Part shown: positions 46,155-54,039 of the stretch, in pieces | Numbering within the stretch: the first letter of the stretch is position 1 | Layout of the letters: each line of letters opens with the position of its first letter | NCBI RefSeq assembly: GCF_044755465.1 | Contig: NZ_JBIVRB010000005.1 | Span: forward strand, 62,001 to 126,000 | Direction: 5' to 3' | From: Peterkaempfera sp044755465 | GTDB taxonomy: Bacteria > Actinomycetota > Actinomycetes > Streptomycetales > Streptomycetaceae | DNA length: 64,000 nucleotides | Translations under genes and position numbers: made by a program | The notes under the pieces: generated by a model | The model's input: only the letters and a program-made list of their open reading frames with translations | Databases searched by the model: none | Told to the model about the DNA's origin: nothing

Positions 46155-47600
46155 TCAGTGCCCCGACCCCCGGTCCTCCCGGATCTGCTGCACCACCTGG
46201 GCCGCCGTGTCCCGTACCCCCGTGGTCTCCCGCAGGAAGTGCCAGTAGTCCGGATGCCGCCCGGTCAGCCCCGCCACCGCCCGGTCCAGTCGGCCCACCG
46301 CCGCGTCCAGCGGTCCCGCGTGGCGCGGGTCCGGCGCCGAGCGGCCCGCCATGGCCAGCCGCTGCGCGTCCCGCAGCGCGAACCGGGTCCGCTCGATCTC
46401 CGCCTTGGGGTCCCGCTCCACCTCGGTGAGCCGGCGCAGCCGGTCCGCGACCTCGGCCACCGCGCCGTCGGCGGTGTTCAGCAGCGCCCGCGCGGTGGCC
46501 AGCGCGGCGGTGGCGTCCGCCCATCGCTGCTCGTCCCGGGCGGCCGTCGCCTCGCCCAGCCTGGTGCGGGCCGACCCGACCGACTCCGCCGTCTGCCGCG
46601 GGACCCGCTGGAGGTCCTGCCAGCACTCCGAGCTGAACCGGCGCCGCAGCTCGGACAGGGTCGGCTCCACCCCGGCGGCCTTGGTCTCCAGCGCCTGCGC
46701 CCTGGTCCGCAGGCTGACCACCCGGCGGTCGATCTCCCGGGCGCGCTCCGGCAGCTGCTCGGCCTCGCCGCGCACCGCCTCGGCCTGCCGCAGCACCTCG
46801 CCGGCCCGTTGCAGGGTCCGCTCGACCCCGTGGCGTCCCGCGCCCTCGTTGAGCAGGGTCAGCTCTGGGGCCAGCGCCGCCAGCCGCCGGGCCGGCTCGT
46901 CGGCCCGCAGCCCCGCCTCCCGTACCGCGTCCAGCGCGGCCGTCGCGCCCAGCAGCGCCCGCTTGGCCCGCTCCACGGCCGGCGCCACCTGGGCCAGCTG
47001 CGTCTCGGCGCGGGCCAGCAGCGGCTCCAGCGAGCGGTGGTACTTCTCCAGGTCGTCCTTGACACTCTGCAACTGCTGCCGGGACTGCTCCAGATCCCGC
47101 CGGGCCCGGGAGGCCGCGCCGGTCTCCAGGCCGTCGGCGTCCAGGTCATGGGCGTCCAGGGCGGCGATGTACGCGCTGGAGACCTCGTCCACCCGCTGCG
47201 ACAGCGCGGTGAACTCCCCGACCAGCCGCCGGGCCCCCGGCGAGTCGTCCACGGCCTTGACGGTCTCCACCGAGATCCCCACCTCGCGCTGGGTGGAGTC
47301 CAGCTCGTAGAACGCCTGGGCGGCGGCGTCCTTCGCGGCCTGGGCGTCGGCCCGCATGTTCTCGTTCCGCCGCCACCACGAGCGGGTCCCACCGCCGGTG
47401 TACGACCCGGGCGCGGCGGCCACGGCCACCACGGCGAGCGCCAGCAGCGCGGGCAGCGGCACGACCAGCTCGGCCAGCACGGACCTGCGGCGCACTGCCG
47501 TGATTCCCGCCGTCACATCGCACTCCAAGCTCGCCCACGCCCGGCGCCCCGCCCGTACGGCAGTGCGACCATCGGCCCGCTGATCCGCACCCATTGTCAC
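46155..47600 (-). CDS. Membrane-anchored coiled-coil protein, function unknown
   Basis: 481 residues. A basic N-terminus and one membrane helix (LAELVVPLPALLALAVVAVA) are followed by about 400 residues of Ala/Arg/Glu/Leu heptad-like helix. Segments such as RRDLEQSRQQLQSVKDDLEK and RRVVSLRTRAQALETKAAG are coiled coil. The rest should lie outside the cytoplasmic membrane or, in reverse topology, inside. It resembles scaffold or chromosome/septum-associated proteins in form only. GTG 47600 is preferred (GGAGG nine bases upstream); ATG 47594 is close. The 5' end faces tRNA-Val. Confidence 0.75.
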   Translation of the reverse strand: MTMGADQRADGRTAVRAGRRAWASLECDVTAGITAVRRRSVLAELVVPLPALLALAVVAVAAAPGSYTGGGTRSWWRRNENMRADAQAAKDAAAQAFYELDSTQREVGISVETVKAVDDSPGARRLVGEFTALSQRVDEVSSAYIAALDAHDLDADGLETGAASRARRDLEQSRQQLQSVKDDLEKYHRSLEPLLARAETQLAQVAPAVERAKRALLGATAALDAVREAGLRADEPARRLAALAPELTLLNEGAGRHGVERTLQRAGEVLRQAEAVRGEAEQLPERAREIDRRVVSLRTRAQALETKAAGVEPTLSELRRRFSSECWQDLQRVPRQTAESVGSARTRLGEATAARDEQRWADATAALATARALLNTADGAVAEVADRLRRLTEVERDPKAEIERTRFALRDAQRLAMAGRSAPDPRHAGPLDAAVGRLDRAVAGLTGRHPDYWHFLRETTGVRDTAAQVVQQIREDRGSGH

Positions 47601-47722
47601 CGATCTCATCCTCCCACCCCCAACCCCCCATGACACCGCCCCCCAGCCGCCGACCACTCCGCGGACCGGGTACTCTTGCCTTTCGCCGTGTACGTGCCGT
47701 TCCTCGGAGCCCACGTCCGCGC

Positions 47723-47794
47723 GGGCGCATAGCTCAGTGGTAGAGCACTGCTCTTACAAAGCAGGGGTCGGCGGTTCGAAACCGTCTGCGCCCA
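47723..47794 (+). tRNA. tRNA-Val (TAC)
   Basis: A 72-base cloverleaf. Acceptor arms GGGCGCA/TGCGCCC are fully paired with an A discriminator. The D-arm is TAGCTCAGTGGTAGAGC, the anticodon stem CTGCT/AGCAG holds loop CTTACAA (anticodon TAC) and the T-loop is GGTTCGAAACC. CC of CCA follows by chance. Confidence 0.95.
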
Positions 47795-47808
47795 CCCCAC
47801 GCACAACG

Positions 47809-47852
47809 AAGGCCCAGCTCGGCGGTGACACACCGCAGACGCTGGGCCTTGA
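47809..47852 (+). terminator. Terminator after tRNA-Val
   Basis: The outer stem AAGGCCCAGC/GCTGGGCCTT (ten bases) encloses a second stem GCGGTG/CACCGC. It is 14 bases beyond the tRNA. Confidence 0.8.
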
Positions 47853-47891
47853 TCGTTCCCCCGCCCGGACGCGGGCCCGTGCCGGATCAGA

Positions 47892-47937
47892 GGGCCGGGT
47901 CAGGGGGCCGGGTCAGGGGGCCGGGTCAGGGGGCCGG
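47892..47937 (-). repeat. 13-bp tandem repeat at the 3' end of the MFS gene
   Basis: Three exact copies of gggccgggtcagg and a partial fourth. The third copy contains the stop codon of the MFS gene. Because 13 is not a multiple of three and each unit carries a reverse-strand TGA, changes in copy number would move the stop context. Confidence 0.85.
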
Positions 47938-49206
47938 GGTGAGGGGGGTGTCGTGGGGTGGGGTGGCGTAGGCCTGGGTGACGGTGGGGCGGTCGAAGAC
48001 GTGCCAGGTGGCGGCCGAGACGAGGACGGCGACCACGAAGCCCACCCAGTAGGGGGCCGTCAGGCCGAAGCTGTTCGCCAGTACGCCGCCGAGCAGGGCG
48101 CCGAAGCAGTTGCCGCCGGCCGCGATGAAGAGGATGGTGCTGCCGACCCGGCCGAGCATGTCCGGCGGGGTCAGCCGCTGGCGCAGCGAACTGGCCACGA
48201 TGCCCCACAGCGCGCCGTGCACACCGAAGGCGAACAGCGCGAAGCCGATGACGTACGGGCTGCGCGAGGTGGCCAGGGCCAGGTGCATGGCCGCCTCGAT
48301 CACCAGGCCGATCCGGATCATCCAGGTCGCGGTCACCCACCCGACCAGCCGGTCGCCGACGACGGAGCCGAGGACGCCGCCCAGGGCCATGCTGGTGAAC
48401 AGCAGGCCGTAGCCGACCGAGCCCAGGTGCAGCCGCTCCTTGGCCAGCAGGACGAGCACCGCCGTCGCGGCGGTGAGCGTGACGTTCAGCAGGCCGATCA
48501 GCACCGCCATGGTCCGCAGCAGCCGCTGGCGCACCAGCCAGCGGAACCCCTCGGCCATCTCCGCCCGGACCGAGGGCGCCCGCCGGGGCGGCCCGGCCGC
48601 CGAGTCCGCCCGTGGCGCCGCCCGGTACACCCCGGCGACCAGGCCGATGAGCACGGCGCTCACCGCGTACGTACCCGCGTTGACGAAGAACGGGATGCTC
48701 GCCGCCGCCACGAACAGGAAGCCGCCGAGCGGACCCGCGAGCATCTGCTGCATCAGCGTGGTGCCGCCGAGCAGCCAGCCGTTGGCCCGCTCCAGCCGGG
48801 CGCGCGGCACCACGGCCGGGATCATCGCCTGGCTAGCCGAGCGGAAGACGACTTCGCCCGTGTTGACGACGAACAGCACGGCGTAGAGCAGCGCGACGCT
48901 GACCGTGTCGGTCAGGAGCGCCACGGCCAGGCCGCCCATCGCGGCGACCCGCACCCAGTCGACCACGATCATCAGCCGCCGCCGGTCCACCCGGTCGACC
49001 AGCACGCCGCCGGGCAGTGCGAACAGCAGCCAGGGCAGCCAGGCGACGCCGGACGCGGCGGAGACGATCAGGGGGTTGCCGGTACGGGAGGCGACGAGCA
49101 GCGGGGTGGCGACGACGGCCAGGCCGCTGCCCAGGGCCGAGGTGGTGCTCGCCGCCCACAGCTTGGCGAACCGCCCGCCGAGTGCCTCCGTACCGCTCTG
49201 TGCCAT
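47926..49206 (-). CDS. MFS transporter (MFS_3 / EntS-like)
   Basis: 426 residues with 12 predicted membrane helices. KLWAASTTSALGSGLAVVAT opens the fold; GGVLVDRVDRRRLMIVVDWV is the A-motif loop; VFRSASQAMIPAVVPRARLE and LGGTTLMQQMLAGPLGGFLF are typical of the MFS_3 group that includes enterobactin exporters. A cytoplasmic loop of 45 residues splits the halves. The substrate is unknown; a siderophore or antibiotic is plausible from the family. No siderophore genes adjoin it. A tandem repeat overlaps its stop. Confidence 0.88.
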   Translation of the reverse strand: MAQSGTEALGGRFAKLWAASTTSALGSGLAVVATPLLVASRTGNPLIVSAASGVAWLPWLLFALPGGVLVDRVDRRRLMIVVDWVRVAAMGGLAVALLTDTVSVALLYAVLFVVNTGEVVFRSASQAMIPAVVPRARLERANGWLLGGTTLMQQMLAGPLGGFLFVAAASIPFFVNAGTYAVSAVLIGLVAGVYRAAPRADSAAGPPRRAPSVRAEMAEGFRWLVRQRLLRTMAVLIGLLNVTLTAATAVLVLLAKERLHLGSVGYGLLFTSMALGGVLGSVVGDRLVGWVTATWMIRIGLVIEAAMHLALATSRSPYVIGFALFAFGVHGALWGIVASSLRQRLTPPDMLGRVGSTILFIAAGGNCFGALLGGVLANSFGLTAPYWVGFVVAVLVSAATWHVFDRPTVTQAYATPPHDTPLTPAP

Positions 49207-49382
49207 GGCGGTCGAACCTAGCAGAGGGTGTTCGACGGCAGCTCGGTATTTTCGGCGGCCCCGACCGGACCGCCGCTGTCCGCCAGGTTGCCCAAGGCCG
49301 GGTGTTGCCGCGCCGCCGCCCGGACCGGCGCCGGTATTCTGCCGCTCCCGCCGGACCGTCCGCCGTACCCCAGGAGCAGCGC

Positions 49383-49652
49383 ATGACCGCCAAGCAGACC
49401 GCCCAGGACGCCGTCCACGCCATTCTCGGGGACACCGCCCGCGCCGAGATCCAGGAGTTCCCCGGCGGAAACCTGTCCCTGACGATCCATTCCGGTGCCC
49501 ACTCCGCGACGATCGACGGCCACCCGGACACCGGCTGGGGCTGGACCGTCGACCCGGGCGAGGACGACGGCTTCACCGGGCACGAGGAGACCGCGCCCAC
49601 CCTGGAGGACGCGCTGTGCGCCGTCCGGGACGCGGTGGCGCGCGGGCAGTGA
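49383..49652 (+). CDS. Small conserved-looking protein, function unknown
   Basis: 89 residues starting MTAKQTAQDAVHAILGDTAR, with a central GHPDTGWGWTVDPGEDDGFT and a final helix (TLEDALCAVRDAVARGQ). The composition is that of a real soluble acidic protein: a helix, a short beta-sheet region, and a helix. AGGAG lies seven bases before the ATG. It is divergent from the MFS gene across 176 bases. No family was recognised. Confidence 0.75.
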   Translation: MTAKQTAQDAVHAILGDTARAEIQEFPGGNLSLTIHSGAHSATIDGHPDTGWGWTVDPGEDDGFTGHEETAPTLEDALCAVRDAVARGQ

Positions 49653-50025
49653 ACCGGCCGCTGCCGTGTGCCAGGGCAGGACCCGCCGTGCCGTGGCCGG
49701 GGTCACCGGGGTGGAGCAGTGCGCGGGCGGCCCGGGGGCGCCGCCGGGGTGCGGGGGGCTGCCGGGTACGGCGCGGGGGAAACGCCGTGCGCGTGTCCGT
49801 ACCGGGCCGAGCGGATGGGCCGGGGTACGTCATGCGGGACCCGGTGTGACAAGTGAGTCGTACGGGTGAACGGATGGGCGCCGAGTTGACGGGGGACCGG
49901 GGCCGCAGCGGGCCCGCCGGGGGCCGGTGCGGGGTTGCCAGCGCGGCCGGACGGCCTGAGGATGGGCGGACGAGAGGTCCGGATGCGCGGGGCCCTGCGG
50001 CCACCGAACCACCTCAGGAGGCTCC
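49653..50025 (+). promoter_or_regulatory. Leader region of the dhaKL operon
   Basis: A 373-base gap. A less GC-rich patch near 49840-49890 (tgtgacaagtgagtcgtacg) is the likeliest promoter area, but no clear -35/-10 pair was fixed. CAGGAGG just before dhaK is its ribosome site. Confidence 0.35.
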
Positions 50026-51024
50026 ATGGCCCGGTACTTCGCGAACGCACCCGAGACGCTGGTGCCCGACGCCCTGGCCGGGTTCGCCAGGGCCCATCCC
50101 GACCTGGTCGACCACCAGGTCGAGCACGGGTTCGTCCGTGCCCGCCACAGCTCGCCGGCCCGCAGGGTCGCCCTGCTCTCCGGCGGCGGCTCGGGACACG
50201 AACCCATGCACATCGGTTTCGTCGGCGCGGGCATGCTCGACGCCGCCTGCCCCGGCCGTGTCTTCGCCTCCCCGCACAACCGGCAGATCTACGAAGCCTC
50301 GTGCGCGGTGGCCCGCGAAGAGGGGGTGCTGCACATCGTGAAGAACTACACCGGTGACCGGATCAACTTCGGCATCGCGGCGGAGCGCCTCGCCCACCGG
50401 GGCATACCCTGCGCCCGGGTGCTGGTGGACGACGACGTCGCCTCCGATTCGGACGACATCGCGGCCGGGCGCCGGGGCACCGCCGCGACCGTACTGATCG
50501 AGAAGATCCTCGGCGCCGCCGCCGACTCCGGGCGGGGTCTGGCCGACCTCGCCTCGCTGGGCGCCTCGCTCGCGTCCCGCAGCCGCAGCATCGCCGTCGC
50601 CTCGGCCGCGCACACCGCCCCCACCACCGGCCTGCCGGCCTTCGAGGTGGGCCCGGACCTGATCGAGTTCGGGGTCGGCATCCACGGCGAGCGGGCCGAC
50701 CACTCACTGCGGCAGGAACCGCTGCGCGCCCTGGTGGAGCGGATGGCGGCCGAACTGCGGGACGCCCTGCGGCCCGCCCCGGGCGCGCAGGTGATAGCGC
50801 TGGTCAACGGCCTGGGGGCCGTCAGCCGGCTGGAGTTGTACGCCGTGCTCAACGAGCTGCTGGAGGCGTTGGAGGGCCAGCGGCTCTCGGTGGCCCGCAG
50901 CCTGGTCGGCGACCTGGCCACCGCACTGGACATGCGGGGCTTCTCACTGACCCTGCTGCTGGCCGACGACGAGGAGGTCGCCCTCTTCGACGCCCCCGTC
51001 CGCACCCCGGCGTGGCAGTGGTAG
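50026..51024 (+). CDS. dhaK: Dihydroxyacetone kinase, substrate-binding subunit DhaK
   Basis: 332 residues. DhaK binds dihydroxyacetone covalently through a His and presents it for phosphorylation. Visible motifs are VALLSGGGSGHEPMHIGFVG (substrate pocket with His), RVFASPHNRQIYEA, HIVKNYTGDRINFGIAAE, VLVDDDVAS and the hemiaminal His in EFGVGIHGERA. CAGGAGG precedes the ATG. dhaL overlaps its end by 13 bases. The nearby phosphatase and AfsA genes suggest its DHAP product may feed butyrolactone synthesis; ordinary DHA/glycerol catabolism is the alternative. Confidence 0.95.
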   Translation: MARYFANAPETLVPDALAGFARAHPDLVDHQVEHGFVRARHSSPARRVALLSGGGSGHEPMHIGFVGAGMLDAACPGRVFASPHNRQIYEASCAVAREEGVLHIVKNYTGDRINFGIAAERLAHRGIPCARVLVDDDVASDSDDIAAGRRGTAATVLIEKILGAAADSGRGLADLASLGASLASRSRSIAVASAAHTAPTTGLPAFEVGPDLIEFGVGIHGERADHSLRQEPLRALVERMAAELRDALRPAPGAQVIALVNGLGAVSRLELYAVLNELLEALEGQRLSVARSLVGDLATALDMRGFSLTLLLADDEEVALFDAPVRTPAWQW

Positions 51025-51749
51025 GCGGCCCGGTCGGGACGCCCGGCCACACCGAGTTCGACGGGGCCTTCACCGAGCGGTGGCTGCGGCGGTTCGCGGC
51101 CTCGGCCGCAGCCGTGGAGCGGGAGCTGACCGAGCTGGACCAGCAGGTCGGGGACGGTGACTTCGGCACCAACCTGTGCACCGGCTTGGGGGCGGTGGTG
51201 GCCGCGCTCGACCGGCTGCCCGCCGGTCCCACTGCCGCCGCGACGCCGCTGGGGGCGGCGGCGACGGCCTTCCTGGACGATGTGGGTGGCACCAGCGGGC
51301 CGCTGTTCGGCCTGGTCTTCCAGGAGCTGGCCGCCGCCGCGGCGGCAGCCGGCCCGGTCCTGGACGCGCCCGGCCTGGCGGCGGGCGCGGCGGCCGCCCT
51401 GGCCGCCGTACAGCGGGTCGGGGAGGCGGAGCCCGGCGACAAGACCCTCGTCGACGCGCTCGCACCGGCCGTCCGGGAGATCCAGCGCTGTCTGGCGGAC
51501 AGCCGGCCGGATCAGGTGCTGTTGGCCGCGGCCGACGGCGCCTGGGAGGGCGTACGCAACACCGCGATGCTGCGCGCCCGCCGCGGCCGGGCCAGTTACC
51601 TGGGAGAACGGGCCTCGGGGATCGCCGACCCGGGGGCGGTGGGCGTGGGCCTGCTGTTCACCTCGGCCGGGCGGGAGGTCACCGTACTGGCGCCGCTGCT
51701 CAGCGGCCCGGACCCGGAGTCGACCGACCGGCGGCGGCCGGCGCCCTGA
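51012..51749 (+). CDS. dhaL: Dihydroxyacetone kinase, nucleotide-binding subunit DhaL
   Basis: 245 residues. The Mg-nucleotide Asp cluster is in LDQQVGDGDFGTNLCTGLGA. DDVGGTSGPLFGLVFQELA and GDKTLVDALAPAVREIQ complete the site. The late ARRGRASYLGERASGIADPG is the family's usual end. GTG 51012 overlaps dhaK by 13 bases, so they are cotranslated. No phosphotransferase DhaM gene follows, so the phosphate donor could be ATP or a DhaM elsewhere. The C-terminal 20 residues are an unconserved Pro/Arg tail. Confidence 0.93.
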   Translation: MAVVGGPVGTPGHTEFDGAFTERWLRRFAASAAAVERELTELDQQVGDGDFGTNLCTGLGAVVAALDRLPAGPTAAATPLGAAATAFLDDVGGTSGPLFGLVFQELAAAAAAAGPVLDAPGLAAGAAAALAAVQRVGEAEPGDKTLVDALAPAVREIQRCLADSRPDQVLLAAADGAWEGVRNTAMLRARRGRASYLGERASGIADPGAVGVGLLFTSAGREVTVLAPLLSGPDPESTDRRRPAP

Positions 51750-51801
51750 GGGGTGCCGCGCCGGCCCGGTGACCGGGGCCGCCGCCGGTCCGGCGGCGGC
51801 C

Positions 51802-52500
51802 TCACGACGCCGCCCGCTGCGGCCCCAGGCGCTCCGCCCAGGCGACCAGCCGGGGCTCGGCCAGGGTGGGCACCCAGAGGTCGACCAGCGCCGCCAGCTC
51901 GGCGGACGGCTGCGGACCGACGCCGAGCACCCGCAGCCCGGCCTGCACGGCGGCCTCAATGCCGCACCGGGAGTCCTCCACCGCCAGGCAGTCGGCCGGG
52001 TCGGCGCCGCACAGGCGGGCGGCGGCCAGGTAGACGTCCGGGTACGGCTTGGGGAGCAGGTCGGCGGCCTCGTCCGGGACGACGACGTAGGCGATCAGCT
52101 CCAGCAGCCCGGCCTGGGTGAGCGAGGACTCGACCACGTCGCGCGGGCAGTTGCTGGCGACCGCCAGCGGGGCGAAGCGGGCGACGGAGCGGACCAGTTC
52201 GGGGGCGCCCGGCATGGTGACCGGGTTCTCCGCGACGAGCTTGCGGAAGCACTCCAGCAGCTGCTCCGTCATCTCCTCGGCCAGCTGGGGCTGGTCGGCG
52301 GCCTCCGCCATCAGGCGGCCGCACTCGGTGTAGTGGACACCGCGGGCGCGGGCGGCGAACTCGGCGTCCGGCGCGACGCCGTAGCTGTGCAGCACCAGCT
52401 CACGGGCTTCCACCCAGTGGCTTTCGCTGTCCATGAGGGTCCCGTCGCAGTCGAAGACGATGGCTGCGGGGGTCCAGGCGAGGATTCGTTCTGCGTTCAT
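51802..52500 (-). CDS. HAD-family phosphatase
   Basis: 232 residues. HAD motif I AIVFDCDGTLMDSES, motif II AVASNCPRDVVESSL, Lys motif LLPKPYPDVYLAAA and motif IV VEDSRCGIEAA are all intact. Members with this layout (beta-phosphoglucomutase/GPP-like) dephosphorylate small sugar or glycerol phosphates. It lies between dhaKL and the AfsA gene and is on AfsA's strand. In A-factor synthesis, a phosphate must be removed from the lactone precursor, and some signalling clusters encode a phosphatase. The ATG at 52500 has a weak ribosome site; a good promoter with an inverted repeat lies upstream. Confidence 0.88.
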   Translation of the reverse strand: MNAERILAWTPAAIVFDCDGTLMDSESHWVEARELVLHSYGVAPDAEFAARARGVHYTECGRLMAEAADQPQLAEEMTEQLLECFRKLVAENPVTMPGAPELVRSVARFAPLAVASNCPRDVVESSLTQAGLLELIAYVVVPDEAADLLPKPYPDVYLAAARLCGADPADCLAVEDSRCGIEAAVQAGLRVLGVGPQPSAELAALVDLWVPTLAEPRLVAWAERLGPQRAAS

Positions 52501-52717
52501 GTTCTGTGCCGTTCGTGAGGGTACGAGGGCGCCCTTGCACAGGGCGGCGGGCCTCGCCCGCGGCGGCGCCGAGGCGCTTGGGAGCACGGGGGTCGCTTGC
52601 CGTCGAAGGGTGTGGCCGGCCCCGCGTCGAGAGGGGCGGAGTGGGGGCGTCGGGGACTGCGCGGGCCAGGCGCAGCCGCAGGGCGCCGTTCGGTCCGGGC
52701 GGGACAACCCAGGAACA

Positions 52718-52757
52718 TAACGATCGCTACGTTACTTCTCGTACCGTCAGTAGTCAA
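52718..52757 (-). promoter_or_regulatory. Promoter of the HAD phosphatase with operator-like repeat
   Basis: On the minus strand, TTGACT (52757-52752) and TAACGT (52734-52729) have an optimal 17-base spacer. The -10 is overlapped by the inverted repeat TAACG-N7-CGTTA at 52718-52734, as expected of a repressor site. The patch is AT-rich for this genome. Confidence 0.65.
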
Positions 52758-52787
52758 TCGATTACGCGAAGTTGCTACGAACGGATC

Positions 52788-53750
52788 TCATGGATACCGG
52801 AGCACCCCCACCGCCGTCGGCCCGCCGCCCTGCCGGACGCGGAAGACACAGGTGCGGTCGTGCACGGTGCACTCCAGCGGGGCGGGCGGCTGGAACTCGG
52901 TGATCCGCAGCGCCCGCAGCCGCCAGGCGATCGGCCGCAGCAGCCGCCCGGCGGTCCGCACCGCGACCGCCTGCCGGGCCGCCTCCAGCAGGGCCATGCC
53001 CGGCACATGGTCGGAGCCATGGTCGAAGTAGTACGGGTGGTAGGGGTCGGCGGGGTCGACCAGCAGGGTGTCCCCGGCCAGGGCGAGCACCACATCGCGC
53101 GCCGACGCCACCGCCAGCTGCGCCGGCGCGGGGCGCGCGGGCGGGGCGGGCTCCGGCCGGGCGGCCGCCCCCTCCGGCTGGGCGAGCGGCTCGGCCGCGC
53201 CGTCGGCCCAGGTGCCCCGGAGCGTCGCGTACTGCCGGGCGTCCAGGAAGCGGGCGCCCCCTTCGGCGTAGGCGAAGGTCCGCCCGCCGGCGCGCAGGTG
53301 TATTCGCAGGCGCAGACCTGACGGGCTGTCCGCCCCCTCGGCGCGGCGGACGCCGCTCACCTCGGCGAGGCAGAGCACATCGGTGGCACCGCGTCCGGCC
53401 CGGGGCTCCGCCGCCGGGTCCAGCTCGAAGGCCAGGTCCTTGATCAGCAGATGGGCCGCCGCCGGGACGCCGTAGTGCCGCAGCGGCAGATAGATCCCCA
53501 GCTGGCGCAGGGTCTCCGCCACCATCAGCGGATTGTGCCGGTCCTCGTCCCGGCCGTGCGGGAAGGTGGGGTGGGAGCGCGGCCACTGGACGGCGGCGAG
53601 GAAGCGTCCGGCGCCGCGCGGCCGGACATCCGTCAGCAGCACTTCGGCCACGGATGTGCGATGCACCAACTCGCGGGCGACGGTGCGGGACCAGCTCAGC
53701 GGCCGGGGTCGGCGGACCTCCGGTCGGCACAGCCCATCCGAACTATGCAT
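52788..53750 (-). CDS. AfsA-type gamma-butyrolactone biosynthesis enzyme
   Basis: 320 residues with two AfsA hotdog repeats: the first has LVHRTSVAEVLLTDVRPRGA and HPTFPHGRDEDRHNPLMVAE, the second PYYFDHGSDHVPGMALLEAA. AfsA and ScbA condense a beta-ketoacyl-ACP with dihydroxyacetone phosphate, the first step to A-factor-type signals. The ATG at 53750 (MHSSDGLCRPEVRRPRPLSW) has only a weak GGGA site. It is divergent from a ScbR-type receptor gene, the classical arrangement. A HAD phosphatase and DHA kinase lie downstream. No BprA/ScbB-type reductase is seen here. Confidence 0.9.
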   Translation of the reverse strand: MHSSDGLCRPEVRRPRPLSWSRTVARELVHRTSVAEVLLTDVRPRGAGRFLAAVQWPRSHPTFPHGRDEDRHNPLMVAETLRQLGIYLPLRHYGVPAAAHLLIKDLAFELDPAAEPRAGRGATDVLCLAEVSGVRRAEGADSPSGLRLRIHLRAGGRTFAYAEGGARFLDARQYATLRGTWADGAAEPLAQPEGAAARPEPAPPARPAPAQLAVASARDVVLALAGDTLLVDPADPYHPYYFDHGSDHVPGMALLEAARQAVAVRTAGRLLRPIAWRLRALRITEFQPPAPLECTVHDRTCVFRVRQGGGPTAVGVLRYP

Positions 53751-53904
53751 ACGAACAGAAGATCCCAGTTTTCGGGAGAGCGCATGTCCGCGACCGGGTC
53801 GAGGGCCGGTGACCGACTAGATTCCCTCCGTCGGCGGGTGGCTTCGGCCGGTGATGTCCGGTAGGGGCATCGGGCGGTGGTGCCGGACGCAGCGCCCGAC
53901 GGGG

Positions 53905-54016
53905 CTTCGGACAGCGGCTTCGGGCGTCGGCTTCGGGCGCCGGCATCGGGGCGGTGGCTTCGGGCGGTGGCTTCGGGGCGGTGGCTTCGGGCAGTGACTT
54001 CGGGCAGTGACTTCGG
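53905..54016 (+). repeat. 13-14 bp minisatellite between AfsA and receptor genes
   Basis: Eight and a half units based on cttcgggcggtgg (variants cttcggacagcgg, cttcgggcgccgg, cttcgggcagtga). The last two units are identical. Related single units lie upstream near 53840 and 53868. It fills the divergent control region up to 24 bases before the receptor start. Confidence 0.9.
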
Positions 54017-54039
54017 ACTGGGACAAGGACAGAGAACAC

